61,687 nucleotides of DNA from Acinetobacter lwoffii (GCF_002321025.1 NZ_DCLL01000062.1:1-61687); one strand, 5' to 3'. Positions 44,352 to 53,722 are shown, counted from the stretch's first letter. The notes: a model not told the origin generated them from the sequence alone. Made by a program: numbers and translations.

Positions 44352-44450
44352 ATGGGTAGATATCTTCCCGAATTGCTCGGTAATTTCTGGCTAACGTTTG
44401 GAGATATTGCGGGAGCAAAAAAATTAGGCTTTTTAATAAAAACCCTCTAA
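44352..44450 (+). pseudogene. Aquaporin Z-like 5' remnant
   Basis: A 32-codon frame begins M-G-R-Y-L-P-E-L-L-G-N-F-W-L-T-F-G, very close to the start of AqpZ-type channels (K-Y-L-A-E-L-x-G-T-F-W-L-V-F-G), then loses similarity and stops. It lies 20 bases from the IS982 right end. Only about 17 residues are recognisable, so a chance match is possible. Confidence 0.45.
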
Positions 44451-44456
44451 AAAGCC
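44413..44456 (-). terminator. Terminator of the 81-residue hypothetical gene
   Basis: On the minus strand GGCTTTTTA and TAAAAAGCC pair across a 12-base loop, then TAATTTTTTT follows. Confidence 0.55.
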
Positions 44457-44524
44457 ATGATTTCTAGATTCTGTTTTTCTGCATGTTTTACATGGAACAT
44501 GCAGATCATCGCGTTTAAAAACGC

Positions 44525-44770
44525 TTATAAAAATGGATTTTCAATTTCATCCATATCATCACGCTGAATTTTTTCTGGCAAGTCCGGCGTGTTTTCAAGT
44601 TGTTGTACCACATCATTCAGAAAAGCCTGCAAGGCTTTGGCCACTTTCAGTCCCTGCTGATCCTTGGTGATTTGCAAGTTGCCATACAGACTGACACAGT
44701 CCAGATCATTTTCCAAAGTCAGATCATGAATGGCATGGGATTCACTGCCATTTTCAAATGCTTTAAACAT
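44525..44770 (-). CDS. Hypothetical protein, 81 residues
   Basis: Small acidic protein, no signal peptide or membrane helix. Visible: DLTLENDLDCVSLYGNLQITKDQQGLKVAKALQ and an acidic tail. Its coding character and a hairpin terminator support it. Family not recognised. Confidence 0.6.
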   Translation of the reverse strand: MFKAFENGSESHAIHDLTLENDLDCVSLYGNLQITKDQQGLKVAKALQAFLNDVVQQLENTPDLPEKIQRDDMDEIENPFL

Positions 44771-44849
44771 ATCCTCTTCACCTGTCTTTGTTATTTTTCC
44801 ATGAACGTCTGATGTCGATGCTACCCGAATCCCGGTTTTTTCAGCAAGC

Positions 44850-45932
44850 TTATTTCAACAGCTGCAAAATATATTGCAACAAGGCATCAATCAGCTGTTT
44901 CACGATGGCATCTTGCGTTGCGTTGTCTATCGTGCCGCCAGTCGCAGAGGAGGTCGAACTGCTTGAACCAGAAGACTTAAACTCGCGTTGCAGTGCCTGC
45001 AGGTTTTCTTTGGAAACCTCTTCGGCACACTGGCTTTCTGCATCCCAGTTGGAATATTCGATTTTCTGGTTGGCTTTTACGGCATTTCTGGTCAGTGGCA
45101 GCTTATAGGTATTGCGCTTCTGCTCTTCGGTGAGCTGCGGGAACAGGTTAATTCCGAGCTGTTCTTCCAGATAGCAGACACTGACAATACGCACTTTGAG
45201 AGAATTGTCATTCGGTGCATAGTAAGCACCAATAGCACCGGTTTTCGGCATATAAACCGCCTTATAGACCGCGGTTGGCACAATCACGCCATTGCCAATG
45301 GTTTTCAGCTTTTTCCCGGCAAAGACCGGCCCAGTCACCACATAGACATTCTGTTTCTGCTTGGTCACAATGGCACGGGTGGCCTCTTCCAGCTCACGCC
45401 AGACCTGCTGATTATTCTTGGGTGCTTGCGGCACCATATTGGCCAATGAAAAACTGTCAGACTGCGCAGCCTTGTTAGGCATATCCGCATTCGGTGCCAT
45501 ATGACCGCGGTCATAACCTGAACCACGATAATCCGCCAATGTGGCACGATGCTTCGCACTGACTCGATCTTCTTCATGAAAATTATCTTCACGGGGAATT
45601 TTCTGGCTTAAGCGTGCTGGCGTTAAGGCTTCTGCGACCCAAAGCGGTGTTTTGGATACCCCGGAATAACCGACATTAAAGCCATTAAAACACAGTGAAT
45701 AACTGTCTTTTTTCAGGCTGTCTTTTATCAAATATGGCGGTACATCACGATAAAACTGGTTCAGACAGGCAGAATCGCTGGAAGAGGAAAGTGACACCCA
45801 CTGACTGATTTTTTCCTGGCCAAAAGCGATGGCGAAGCTGCTCGAAGCCACCACGCCCAGAATGACTTTAATACTATTATCATTTAAAAACTGAAAAAAA
45901 GAGTTCTTGGGTTTACGCTGCTTCTTGGCCAT
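44850..45932 (-). CDS. DNA/RNA non-specific endonuclease, membrane-anchored
   Basis: 360 residues. An N-terminal membrane helix (IKVILGVVASSSFAIAFG, about 18) anchors a beta-beta-alpha-metal nuclease of the NUC1/Serratia type: the DRGH motif in YDRGHMAPNAD (about 150), and the metal-binding Asn in NNQQVWRELE. A Ser-rich linker and a short hydrophobic helical tail (QLIDALLQYILQLLK) end it. It probably cleaves nucleic acid in the periplasm or outside. Confidence 0.9.
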   Translation of the reverse strand: MAKKQRKPKNSFFQFLNDNSIKVILGVVASSSFAIAFGQEKISQWVSLSSSSDSACLNQFYRDVPPYLIKDSLKKDSYSLCFNGFNVGYSGVSKTPLWVAEALTPARLSQKIPREDNFHEEDRVSAKHRATLADYRGSGYDRGHMAPNADMPNKAAQSDSFSLANMVPQAPKNNQQVWRELEEATRAIVTKQKQNVYVVTGPVFAGKKLKTIGNGVIVPTAVYKAVYMPKTGAIGAYYAPNDNSLKVRIVSVCYLEEQLGINLFPQLTEEQKRNTYKLPLTRNAVKANQKIEYSNWDAESQCAEEVSKENLQALQREFKSSGSSSSTSSATGGTIDNATQDAIVKQLIDALLQYILQLLK

Positions 45933-46197
45933 TATTACACGTACTTTTTAGATCAATACAGATTTTGACCGAGCTTAACAAGCTGTATAAGTGAAGTATA
46001 TCTTGGCTCTACCATTCGTTTACTAAATAAACAATAAGTATCTAAAACCCCGGCTAGTTGTAACAAACTGTCTAATTTTATTTCTTTTTAAATGAGGTTT
46101 CTCGGTGTTTGCGTAGCTTTGTTTGGCCCAGTGGATTGAGTGTATAAAGCTAACGGCCTATCTCAATTCGTACAAATATTTAGTAATGGTGTCAATC

Positions 46198-46848
46198 ATG
46201 AATTCCAAACTCTCTAAAGCATTAGGTTTAGGATTATTCACAAGTGTGATCAGCGTAGCTGCATTTGCCGAGCCACCAGTTCAACCCGGTGAAACACTTG
46301 AAAGCTTGTCTAAAGCTAAAATTAGTACCAAGGTGAATGGTCAGGAAGCCTCTTTAGAAAGCTTGGTGAACTCTGGTCAGATCCGTCTGGTCGATCCGCG
46401 CACAGCGGCACCACAACCAGTCATGCCCGATACACAAATGCCAAATGATCCAGCGATGGCCCAAGCCCCGAATCATTCCGGCACTGTCTCTCCTCAGCCG
46501 CCTGTCACAGAAGCAGGCATGAATGAATCAGAGGTGCCGGCCAATCTGGTTGAACCAGCCACTGAATCAGAAGTAGAAGCCAGCACGTCTATGACGACGC
46601 CTCAACAACAACCAACACTGGAAGAACAACAAGCAGCTGTACCAGCAATGTCTGAAGAGCAACAGCAAGCAGCTATTGCTTCAGAACAACCGATGCCTGA
46701 AGCACAGCAACAAGCGGCTGTGACTGAAGCAGATGTGAGCAATGAACAAACTGAAATTGCAGCTCAATCTGATGCAGAGCCAGTACTGATGGAAGAACCT
46801 TTGAATGCTGCACCTGAAGTGCCGGCTGCGGTAGAACTCGAACAATAA
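46198..46848 (+). CDS. Secreted Pro/Gln/Glu-rich protein
   Basis: About 216 residues. A signal peptide (LGLGLFTSVISVAAFA) is cleaved near residue 24. An ordered start (PPVQPGETLESLSKAKISTKVNGQEASLESLVNSGQIRLVD) is followed by a long unstructured tail with loose repeats of the form EQQQAA (about 150-200). The start is 46198 or 46186 (both ATG). Function unknown; periplasmic or surface. Confidence 0.7.
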   Translation: MNSKLSKALGLGLFTSVISVAAFAEPPVQPGETLESLSKAKISTKVNGQEASLESLVNSGQIRLVDPRTAAPQPVMPDTQMPNDPAMAQAPNHSGTVSPQPPVTEAGMNESEVPANLVEPATESEVEASTSMTTPQQQPTLEEQQAAVPAMSEEQQQAAIASEQPMPEAQQQAAVTEADVSNEQTEIAAQSDAEPVLMEEPLNAAPEVPAAVELEQ

Positions 46849-46880
46849 TCTGAAACTCATTTATTTATTGTTTCTCTCAT

Positions 46881-46910
46881 AAAAAAACCAGAGTGTGCCT
46901 CTGGTTTTTT
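46881..46910. terminator. Bidirectional terminator between convergent genes
   Basis: AAAAAAACCAGAG-TGTGC-CTCTGGTTTTTT; serves the 46198 gene and kup. Confidence 0.88.
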
Positions 46911-46928
46911 TATGCTTTTTTATTTTAT

Positions 46929-48809
46929 TTACATCTGAATCTGGGTGCCCAGCTCGACCACACGGTTGGGTGGAATCTGATAGAAATCACTGACCGGACT
47001 GGTATTGCGTTGCATAGAAATAAACAGCTTTTCCCGCCACGGTGCCATACCCTCACCCACAGTATGCATAATCCGTTCACGTGAAATAAAGAAACTGATC
47101 TGCATCAGGTCATATTCAAAATCCCATTGCTCATAGGCCTGCTGTAAAGCTTCCGGAATATTCGGCTGATCCTTAAAACCATAATAGATAAACACCCGGT
47201 AAAAATGTTCACTCAGTTTTTCCAGTTCAATCCGCTCCTGCCTGTCAACAAAAGGAATATCTCGGGTAATCACTGTCAGCATGATATTGCGTTCATGCAA
47301 GACCTTATTGTGCTTAATATTATGCAACATGGCATGCGGAACAATATTTGGTGTACCGGTCAGGAAAATGGCATCGCCTGGCACAAACTTGGTGCCTTCC
47401 CCCATCGAAATACTTTTAATAAACAGATCAATCGGCAAGGCATCCTGTTCCAGCCGGTTCAGTACCAACGCACGCCCATCTTTCCAGGTCATGAGAATCG
47501 TAAACAGTACCGCGCCAATCAGAATCGGCACCCAACCACCTGAAGCGATTTTCAAGGACGTTGAGGCCACAAAAACCAAATCCAGTGCCAGGAATGGTAC
47601 AGCAAATAACGCTACTTTCCAGACCGGCCAACGCCAGAAGCCATAGGCCAGAATCGAGATCAGAATGGTGCCGCAGAGCATGGTCATGGTCACTGCAACG
47701 CCGTAAGCACTGGCCAGATTGGCACTATTTTCAAACAGTAAAATCAGGATCAACACCGAGATAAACAACATCCAGTTAATGAAAGGCAAATAAATCTGGC
47801 CGCGCTCCAATGCAGAGGTATGCTTGACTGACAGGCGCGGCAAATAACGCAGTTGAATGGCCTGATTGACCATAGAAAATACACCAGTAATGACCGCCTG
47901 TGAGGCAATCACCGCAGCTGCAGTCGCCAGTCCAATCATCGGGAATAAGGCCCAGTCTGGCAGCAGCATATAGAAAGGATTCGCCAGTGCTTCAGGACTA
48001 CGCAGTAACAAGGCACCTTGCCCGGCATAATTCAGTAATAAACATGGCAAGACAATAATGAACCAAGCCAGACGAATCGGCAGACGGCCAAAATGCCCCA
48101 TATCGGCATAAATCGCTTCACCCCCAGTCATGGTCAGAATCACCGCCCCCATGGTCAGAAAAGCCACATAGGGCTGATCGACCACAAAATGATAGGCCCA
48201 GTAGGGATTCACCATCCAGAGTACAAATGGGGTCTGGATAATGCTCCACAAACCAAAACCGCCAATGGACAAAAACCAGAGCATGGTTAAAGGCCCAAAA
48301 AATTTGCCCATCGTGGCTGTGCCGTGTCGCTGTACCATAAACAGTCCGGCCAGAATCCCTATCGATAAAGGCACCAACCACTGATTGAAAATGGGCGTGG
48401 CAATACTCAGGCCTTCAATGGCTGATAGCACGGAGATTGCTGGGGTAATAATCCCGTCACCGAAAAATAGCGATGCGCCGACAAAACCCAAAGCGATCAG
48501 GAATATTTTCTTTTGATCAGAGATTCGTGTGGTACGCAGGTTTAATGCCAGTAGTGACATGATCCCGCCTTCGCCGTTGTTATCGGCACGCATGATCACC
48601 ATGACGTATTTAAAGCTGATGGTAAGCATCATGCACCAGAAAATCAGGGACAGGATGCCGAGTACAGAAGCTTCGCTAATGGCGAGGTGTGCGGTGAGGA
48701 AGCATTGGCGCAGTGCATAGAGCGGACTGGTACCAATATCTCCGAAAACGACCCCAAGCGCAGCCAGTGTAATCACTGGGAGAGCTGCCTTTTGTGCAGT
48801 GCTTTGCAT
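46929..48809 (-). CDS. kup: KUP-family potassium transporter
   Basis: 626 residues from the ATG of M-Q-S-T-A-Q-K; an ATG at 48836 would add nine residues. About twelve membrane helices with the K+-transporter signature GVVFGDIGTSPLYALRQCF (about 18), NGEGGIMSLLAL and FGDGIITPAISVLSA. A C-terminal cytoplasmic domain follows. Takes up K+ by proton symport. Transcribed alone. Confidence 0.95.
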   Translation of the reverse strand: MQSTAQKAALPVITLAALGVVFGDIGTSPLYALRQCFLTAHLAISEASVLGILSLIFWCMMLTISFKYVMVIMRADNNGEGGIMSLLALNLRTTRISDQKKIFLIALGFVGASLFFGDGIITPAISVLSAIEGLSIATPIFNQWLVPLSIGILAGLFMVQRHGTATMGKFFGPLTMLWFLSIGGFGLWSIIQTPFVLWMVNPYWAYHFVVDQPYVAFLTMGAVILTMTGGEAIYADMGHFGRLPIRLAWFIIVLPCLLLNYAGQGALLLRSPEALANPFYMLLPDWALFPMIGLATAAAVIASQAVITGVFSMVNQAIQLRYLPRLSVKHTSALERGQIYLPFINWMLFISVLILILLFENSANLASAYGVAVTMTMLCGTILISILAYGFWRWPVWKVALFAVPFLALDLVFVASTSLKIASGGWVPILIGAVLFTILMTWKDGRALVLNRLEQDALPIDLFIKSISMGEGTKFVPGDAIFLTGTPNIVPHAMLHNIKHNKVLHERNIMLTVITRDIPFVDRQERIELEKLSEHFYRVFIYYGFKDQPNIPEALQQAYEQWDFEYDLMQISFFISRERIMHTVGEGMAPWREKLFISMQRNTSPVSDFYQIPPNRVVELGTQIQM

Positions 48810-48891
48810 ATATTGTCTTCGTTTTTTAACAAGCATTTTTGCGAATCATAGCACCGCATTAAAAGTTTTTCTGCAAATCAATTGTTTCAGC

Positions 48892-48920
48892 TTGGCACAG
48901 CTGGTTTTTTTCGCTATTAT
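48892..48920 (+). promoter_or_regulatory. Promoter of tRNA-Ser
   Basis: TTGGCA (48892-48897) and TATTAT (48915-48920) with exactly 17 bases between. Confidence 0.8.
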
Positions 48921-48931
48921 CCTCGGCCTAT

Positions 48932-49022
48932 GGTGAGGTGTCCGAGTGGCTGAAGGAGCACGCCTGGAAAGTGTGTAAACGTTTATAGCGTTTCGAGGGT
49001 TCGAATCCCTCTCTCACCGCCA
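48932..49022 (+). tRNA. tRNA-Ser (GGA)
   Basis: 91-nt class II tRNA with a long variable arm. Acceptor GGTGAGG, encoded GCCA end, anticodon loop CTGGAAA giving GGA (Ser). Strong promoter and terminator. Confidence 0.95.
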
Positions 49023-49030
49023 GAATTTAA

Positions 49031-49059
49031 AAACCCGAATCACATGATTCGGGTTTTTT
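49031..49059 (+). terminator. Terminator of tRNA-Ser
   Basis: AAACCCGAATC-ACAT-GATTCGGGTTT and T run. Confidence 0.9.
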
Positions 49060-49478
49060 ATATTTAATTTTATCCATCATCTGATTAGCAAAAAAATCAT
49101 CTGCTTAGATCTTAAAATATTATTATCCATCGTCTTATGCAAATCATTGAATTGATATCAATCCTCTTTCATAGAAATCTGTTGCAACACAACACTTACG
49201 CTCAATTCTATTTTTAAAAATCTTCATTTTTCATCAGCCAGAAAACTGATGAATTGTGCAGTTTCTGTACGCCATTTATTTCAGGTTTTTATTTATGTGT
49301 TCAAATAAAAAACTGGCACAGAAATAGCTTAATTTTATTGTCATCAAAGCTATGTTATGTTGCTTATAAATCAACTAAAAGGAGAATAAAAACCACAGGA
49401 TAGAAAGAAATAACCAAGTGAACCGGGCCATTCAAATTTGAAGTTAAAAATAGATACACTGCTATTCGGAGAGCGAAC
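49060..49478. other. AT-rich 419-bp intergenic region
   Basis: No gene seen. A TTCATCAG (49230-49237)/CTGATGAA (49246-49253) inverted repeat with 8-base loop is the only clear structure. The last part carries GGAGAG before the next gene. Confidence 0.55.
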
Positions 49479-49706
49479 ATGAATAACAGCGCAAACTATG
49501 CCAAACAGATTAAAAATGCAAAACGTGGCGGTTATACCCCAACCATTGCCAAGGACATCAATAAACATAAAATTCAAAAAGCCTTGAGACTCATCGAACA
49601 GTGGAGAAGCCTCGCTCAAGAACTCAAACCTCAAATGCAGTTTGATATGGCCTTTACTTTAGAGGAATGTGCACAAGAATTAGATCGCATCTTGAAAAAC
49701 AGATAA
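49479..49706 (+). CDS. Hypothetical protein, 75 residues
   Basis: Small basic soluble protein, rich in Lys and Gln, with a helical C-terminal half (KALRLIEQWRSLAQELK). Strong GGAGAG before the ATG. Family not recognised. Confidence 0.65.
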   Translation: MNNSANYAKQIKNAKRGGYTPTIAKDINKHKIQKALRLIEQWRSLAQELKPQMQFDMAFTLEECAQELDRILKNR

Positions 49707-49870
49707 ACCTTATAACCGACTCATATCCAGAACCAATCCTGTGCTTTCACCCTCGCCCATATCTTCACATATGGGCGATTTCTTTGCGCATAGCCCAAAA
49801 CAGAACTTTTCATCCATCGGGTCAAAATAAACAAATCCTGCCGAAACAGTTTAAACGGTTATTTTTTGGC

Positions 49871-49898
49871 TTGCGTGACCAAAAAAAATCTGTAAAAT
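49871..49898 (+). promoter_or_regulatory. Promoter of tRNA-Thr (second copy)
   Basis: TTGCGT (49871-49876), 16 bases, TAAAAT (49893-49898) preceded by TG. Confidence 0.65.
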
Positions 49899-49910
49899 GC
49901 ACTCCACCAT

Positions 49911-49986
<76 letters not shown>

Positions 49987-50062
49987 TATCTTAGCCTCGC
50001 TTTTTAGTGAGGCTTTGATGTTTCTGGGTTTTGGTATTTTCAGCTGAGTCTTCTTGCACTTT

Positions 50063-50911
50063 CTAGTGCTTCGATTGTGCCGTCACTTGCACATATCTCA
50101 CAATCCCTTCCTGATATAATTTTCGGCCTAGTTTCGCTGTCATCTGAATTTTAAAATGATCCAGTTTTGAACCTTGAGCCTGATCATCTGATGCTTTTGA
50201 ATTCAAAGTTTTTTGCACATAATCCGCAAAGCCTGAAAATACCGGCTCGGACAGATCCTGAATCTGGATATTTTTAAATTCAAAACGATCCAGACAGGCA
50301 TATAATGCACCCACTGTCATTAAATCTTTTAAATTCACATCGGCAGATTTCAATAAAAACTGATATTTACGCCGTTGTAATGCATTTAAATTTTCCCAAC
50401 GCTCGGACAAAACCAGATGATGAAAACCAATCCGTGCATTTGAATTTAAAACACTGCGGACCTGCTCCAAGAATAAAGGCACAGGACTGTGATAAGCCGC
50501 ATCCAGGCACAACACCACATCAAAACGCTGGGAAAATGGCAATTCTTTTAAACGCAAAAATGACGCCTGATAAATGGCATTCAGTTCTGGTAAATATTGC
50601 TGAATATTGGCCACACAGGCAGCCTGCAGCTCAACCCCGGCCAGATATTGCACCTGATAATGTTGCTGCCAGTGCAGCAAGCTGGCGCCCTGACCGCAGC
50701 CTAAATCCAGCAGTTTATCTTTTGAATTTAAACTTACAGTTTGCGCAAGGTGATCGGCCAGCATACGACAGGCAGCCGCATAATCCTGCTGACCTGCTTG
50801 CCAATACCCTAAATTGCTCCAGGGCAATTGCGCGTGATCGCCCAACACAGCGGCATCAATCGCATACTTGTGCTGGGGAAGGCGCTGACGCAGTGCCTGA
50901 AGCCATTGCAT
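50063..50911 (-). CDS. Class I SAM-dependent methyltransferase
   Basis: 282 residues. Motif I LLDLGCGQGASLLHW (about 69), then YLAGVELQAACVANIQQYL, and post-motif VVLCLDAAYHSP (about 132). The layout resembles small-molecule or lipid methyltransferases. Starts 3 bases after the FAD oxidoreductase stop, so they form an operon. Substrate unknown. Confidence 0.85.
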   Translation of the reverse strand: MQWLQALRQRLPQHKYAIDAAVLGDHAQLPWSNLGYWQAGQQDYAAACRMLADHLAQTVSLNSKDKLLDLGCGQGASLLHWQQHYQVQYLAGVELQAACVANIQQYLPELNAIYQASFLRLKELPFSQRFDVVLCLDAAYHSPVPLFLEQVRSVLNSNARIGFHHLVLSERWENLNALQRRKYQFLLKSADVNLKDLMTVGALYACLDRFEFKNIQIQDLSEPVFSGFADYVQKTLNSKASDDQAQGSKLDHFKIQMTAKLGRKLYQEGIVRYVQVTAQSKH

Positions 50912-50914
50912 GGA

Positions 50915-52222
50915 TTAATAACCCAGTTGCGGTGCAACCTCGACCACAGGTTTTAAACCCTCAAATGGTAAAGGTGCACCCAAAATTTCCGCAATCTTCA
51001 TCGCTGAGGTCACTGCCGATTCCAGAATCGGCAAACCGTCACATGACCATGAACCGCAGAAGAAGACCTTACGGTTGGCATCCAGATGACGTTGCTGCAA
51101 TTCCTTATTCAGTGCCACCGTATTAGAATCGACGACTGCACGTGTCAGCATTACCGATTTGATCACTTTCTTCGGATCAATCTCGGTTACCGGACGCCAG
51201 GTCTGAAACACGGCCGACTTGCCAACCAAAGAAGGTTCAATCGAGTTAAGCCACACGGTAAATTGCTGACGAGTAAATTTACGGTCCATCATATAGCTGA
51301 GTACGGCCCAGTCTTTACGTTTTGGCGGCATCACGCTGGCATCGGTATGAATCACCAGTTCGCCTTGTTCGAATTTGAATTTCTTCAATAATTCAATTTC
51401 ACTGGCAAACTGTACCGGATCCAGAAATTGCTCAATTTTGGTGGTCGGGGTCGCGACAATCACCCGGTCAAACAGTTTTGAATAACCGGCCGCATTTTCA
51501 ACTTTGACCTGATCGCCCTGCTCTTGTACCAGTGTAATTGCTGAACCGTCTTCAATCTGAATGCCTTCAATCAGCTTGTCGACAAGCGCCGGTGTACCGC
51601 CTTGCAAACGCAGTAACGCATCACCATCGGTCAATTGACGCAGAAAAATTAACAACGGTTTAGCTGGCCATTCACCAATGGTTTTCGGATTGCAGGTACA
51701 GATGGTATATAGCACCGGCATCACCGCACCATGCCAGAATACTTCTTCAATCTCGTTGCGGTTGATAAATTCTGCCAGGCTGATGTCCTGATTTTTCGAT
51801 TTAAAGAATTTGGTCAATGCAACTTTTAACTGCAACAGGCCTTTGACCAGACGCCAGCCATACTGCTGCAGGCCTTTACGGTTATTGATAATCGGGATAT
51901 TGCCAATTCGGCTGCGCGATGTGGTCAGCCAGGTTTCAGTTTTATCTTCAAATAACCAGCTGCAGGCCATATAGGTTCGCACCGGATAAGTTTTAATGCC
52001 CAGATGCGTGGCCAGACTCAGGGTGTTTTTCCACAGATAGGGATTCATCACACGTAAAGGTGCGTCAATCAGGCCCCCTTCAAATTCAAGGCTATGACTG
52101 TCCATGCCGCGACCTGGAAGTGCTTCAAAAATCGTGATGTGATGCCCTGCGTCCTGGAGAATTCTGGCTGTAGCCAGTCCGGCCATGCCACTACCAATTA
52201 CTGCGATATCCAAACTGATCAT
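50915..52222 (-). CDS. FAD-dependent oxidoreductase (amine oxidase-like)
   Basis: 435 residues. N-terminal dinucleotide-binding motif IAVIGSGMAGLATARILQDAGH (about 5-26) with the E of ITIFEA, and the C-terminal FAD motif FFCGSWSCDGLPILESAVTSAM. Resembles the predicted NAD/FAD-binding COG2907-type group often near lipid-modifying methyltransferases. First gene of an operon with the methyltransferase. Reaction unknown. Confidence 0.85.
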   Translation of the reverse strand: MISLDIAVIGSGMAGLATARILQDAGHHITIFEALPGRGMDSHSLEFEGGLIDAPLRVMNPYLWKNTLSLATHLGIKTYPVRTYMACSWLFEDKTETWLTTSRSRIGNIPIINNRKGLQQYGWRLVKGLLQLKVALTKFFKSKNQDISLAEFINRNEIEEVFWHGAVMPVLYTICTCNPKTIGEWPAKPLLIFLRQLTDGDALLRLQGGTPALVDKLIEGIQIEDGSAITLVQEQGDQVKVENAAGYSKLFDRVIVATPTTKIEQFLDPVQFASEIELLKKFKFEQGELVIHTDASVMPPKRKDWAVLSYMMDRKFTRQQFTVWLNSIEPSLVGKSAVFQTWRPVTEIDPKKVIKSVMLTRAVVDSNTVALNKELQQRHLDANRKVFFCGSWSCDGLPILESAVTSAMKIAEILGAPLPFEGLKPVVEVAPQLGY

Positions 52223-52461
52223 CCGTCATTGAAAAACTACAGAAATTATGTACCATGCGCCAATCAAACAGGTTATTAAAATCTTCCAGAATATATGTTT
52301 TTCGTAAAGGCCTTTTTGTTCAATTTCACCTGCTTTTTATTCATTTTTTTGCAGCAGTTAAAATTCCATCAAATATAGGATTTTATTTATATTTTTATTT
52401 AAAAGATAAAAAAATTACTTTAAAAACAAATAATTTAATTAACCATTTTTATAATCCTTGG

Positions 52462-52490
52462 TTGACAAAAACTTTTAAAATACCTATGAT
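52462..52490 (+). promoter_or_regulatory. Consensus promoter of a predicted sRNA
   Basis: TTGACA (52462-52467), exactly 17 bases, TATGAT (52485-52490): the full -35 and five of six -10 bases. No gene of convincing coding character begins just downstream. Confidence 0.8.
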
Positions 52491-52496
52491 TCGCAG

Positions 52497-52622
52497 CATA
52501 AGAAAACCATAAATTCATCCGGTTCCATTCAGATGCGTTTATGCGAAAATTGTTTAAAACGACAAGAAACTACAGCGCCTTATAAAATAAAAGCCTCTGC
52601 GAAAGCAGAGGCTTCTTTGTTT
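52497..52622 (+). ncRNA. Predicted small RNA with terminator
   Basis: From a start near 52497 a transcript of about 125 nt would end at a hairpin of 10 bp, AAGCCTCTGC / GCAGAGGCTT with a GAAA loop, then CTTTGTTTT. A frame from ATG at 52533 lacks a ribosome binding site and codes through the terminator. No Rfam identity is known to me. Confidence 0.65.
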
Positions 52623-52623
52623 T
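52591..52623 (+). terminator. Terminator of the predicted sRNA
   Basis: 10-bp GC-rich stem AAGCCTCTGC/GCAGAGGCTT with GNRA-type GAAA tetraloop, then a T-rich tract. Confidence 0.85.
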
Positions 52624-52790
52624 CAGGCCTAGTCAATCATGCAGCAGGGTATTGCGCTTACTTGATTGCCTCGCATAAGCCGCTTAAAAAGCATAGAGTG
52701 CAATTCCTCAATCCTCATGTTGTTCTCAAATAGAAATTAAATGGCATGATGTTTTTGTCTAGAATTCATAAATCTCTAAACTAAAAAAAT

Positions 52791-52821
52791 AAAAAATCCA
52801 GCAACTTGTGCTGGATTTTTT
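52791..52821 (-). terminator. Terminator of ahpC
   Basis: On the minus strand AATCCAGCA-CAAGT-TGCTGGATT and T run. Confidence 0.88.
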
Positions 52822-52843
52822 GCTTCAAAGAACTAGGTTTGAA

Positions 52844-53407
52844 TTAGATTTTACCCACCAGGTCGATTGATGGAGCAAGTGTTGCTTCACCTTCTTTCCA
52901 TTTTGCCGGACAAACTTCACCTGGGTGCGCATGTACATATTGTGCAGCTTTCACTTTACGAAGAAGCTCTTGGGCATCACGGCCAATACCACCCGCGTTG
53001 ATTTCAATGATCTGGATTTTACCTTCTGGATCAATCACGAAAGTACCACGATCTGCCAGACCTTCAGCTTCAATCAATACTTCGAAGTTTTTAGACAAAG
53101 TCCAGGTTGGATCACCAATCAATGGATACTGGATTTTACCAATCACGTCAGAGGTATCATGCCAAGCTTTATGGGTGAAATGAGTATCGGTAGACACGCC
53201 ATAGATTTCTACATCCATTTTCTGGAATTCAGCATACTGATCAGCAAGATCGCCTAATTCAGTTGGACAAACAAAGGTAAAATCTGCAGGATAGAAAAAC
53301 ACCACTGACCATTTACCTTTCAGGTCTTGCTCAGAAACTTCGATGAACTGACCATTGTGGTAAGCAGTTGCATTGAATGGTTTGATTTCAGTATTGATTA
53401 AACTCAT
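52844..53407 (-). CDS. ahpC: Alkyl hydroperoxide reductase subunit C (2-Cys peroxiredoxin)
   Basis: 187 residues. Peroxidatic Cys in FTFVCPTELGDLAD (about 47), resolving Cys in GEVCPAKWKEG (about 167). Reduces organic peroxides; AhpF is not in the window. AGAGGAAAT precedes the ATG. Upstream 315 bases are AT-rich; only partial OxyR-like repeats were found, not convincing. Confidence 0.96.
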   Translation of the reverse strand: MSLINTEIKPFNATAYHNGQFIEVSEQDLKGKWSVVFFYPADFTFVCPTELGDLADQYAEFQKMDVEIYGVSTDTHFTHKAWHDTSDVIGKIQYPLIGDPTWTLSKNFEVLIEAEGLADRGTFVIDPEGKIQIIEINAGGIGRDAQELLRKVKAAQYVHAHPGEVCPAKWKEGEATLAPSIDLVGKI

Positions 53408-53664
53408 GAGATATTTCCTCTAGCTTATTTCTGGGATTGCTTATCTTGTGAAGCTAGAATACGAAAAATTTCAAAATAGGTAAAACCGCAAGTTTTTATA
53501 AAAATGATCGCTTTTTTAGATCATCAATTTCTATCAGTATTGTTCATCTTATTTATTTTCTCGATGTAGAGCTGTTCTGATCAAAATAACGCCATGCTTT
53601 AACACTTCTTAATATTTTAATAAATCATGGGCTTATACAAACTTAATACCAATCTTTAAGACAT

Positions 53665-53692
53665 AAAAAACCCACCGTATTCAGGTGGGTTT
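53665..53692 (-). terminator. Terminator of ssb
   Basis: On the minus strand AAACCCACC-TGAATAC-GGTGGGTTT and T run. Confidence 0.88.
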
Positions 53693-53722
53693 TAATGATG
53701 ATTTACCTTTTTGACCTACATC

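Noticed and set aside
52255..52512. 85-codon plus-strand frame upstream of the predicted sRNA
   Set aside because: AT-rich, rich in Phe, Ile and Lys, no binding site, and it overlaps the sRNA promoter.
52533..52733. Frame starting M-R-L-C-E-N-C after the sRNA promoter
   Set aside because: It reads through the terminator hairpin and has no ribosome binding site.
53408..53722. OxyR-like site upstream of ahpC
   Set aside because: Only partial ATAG/CTAT-type half sites match, at too few positions to claim.
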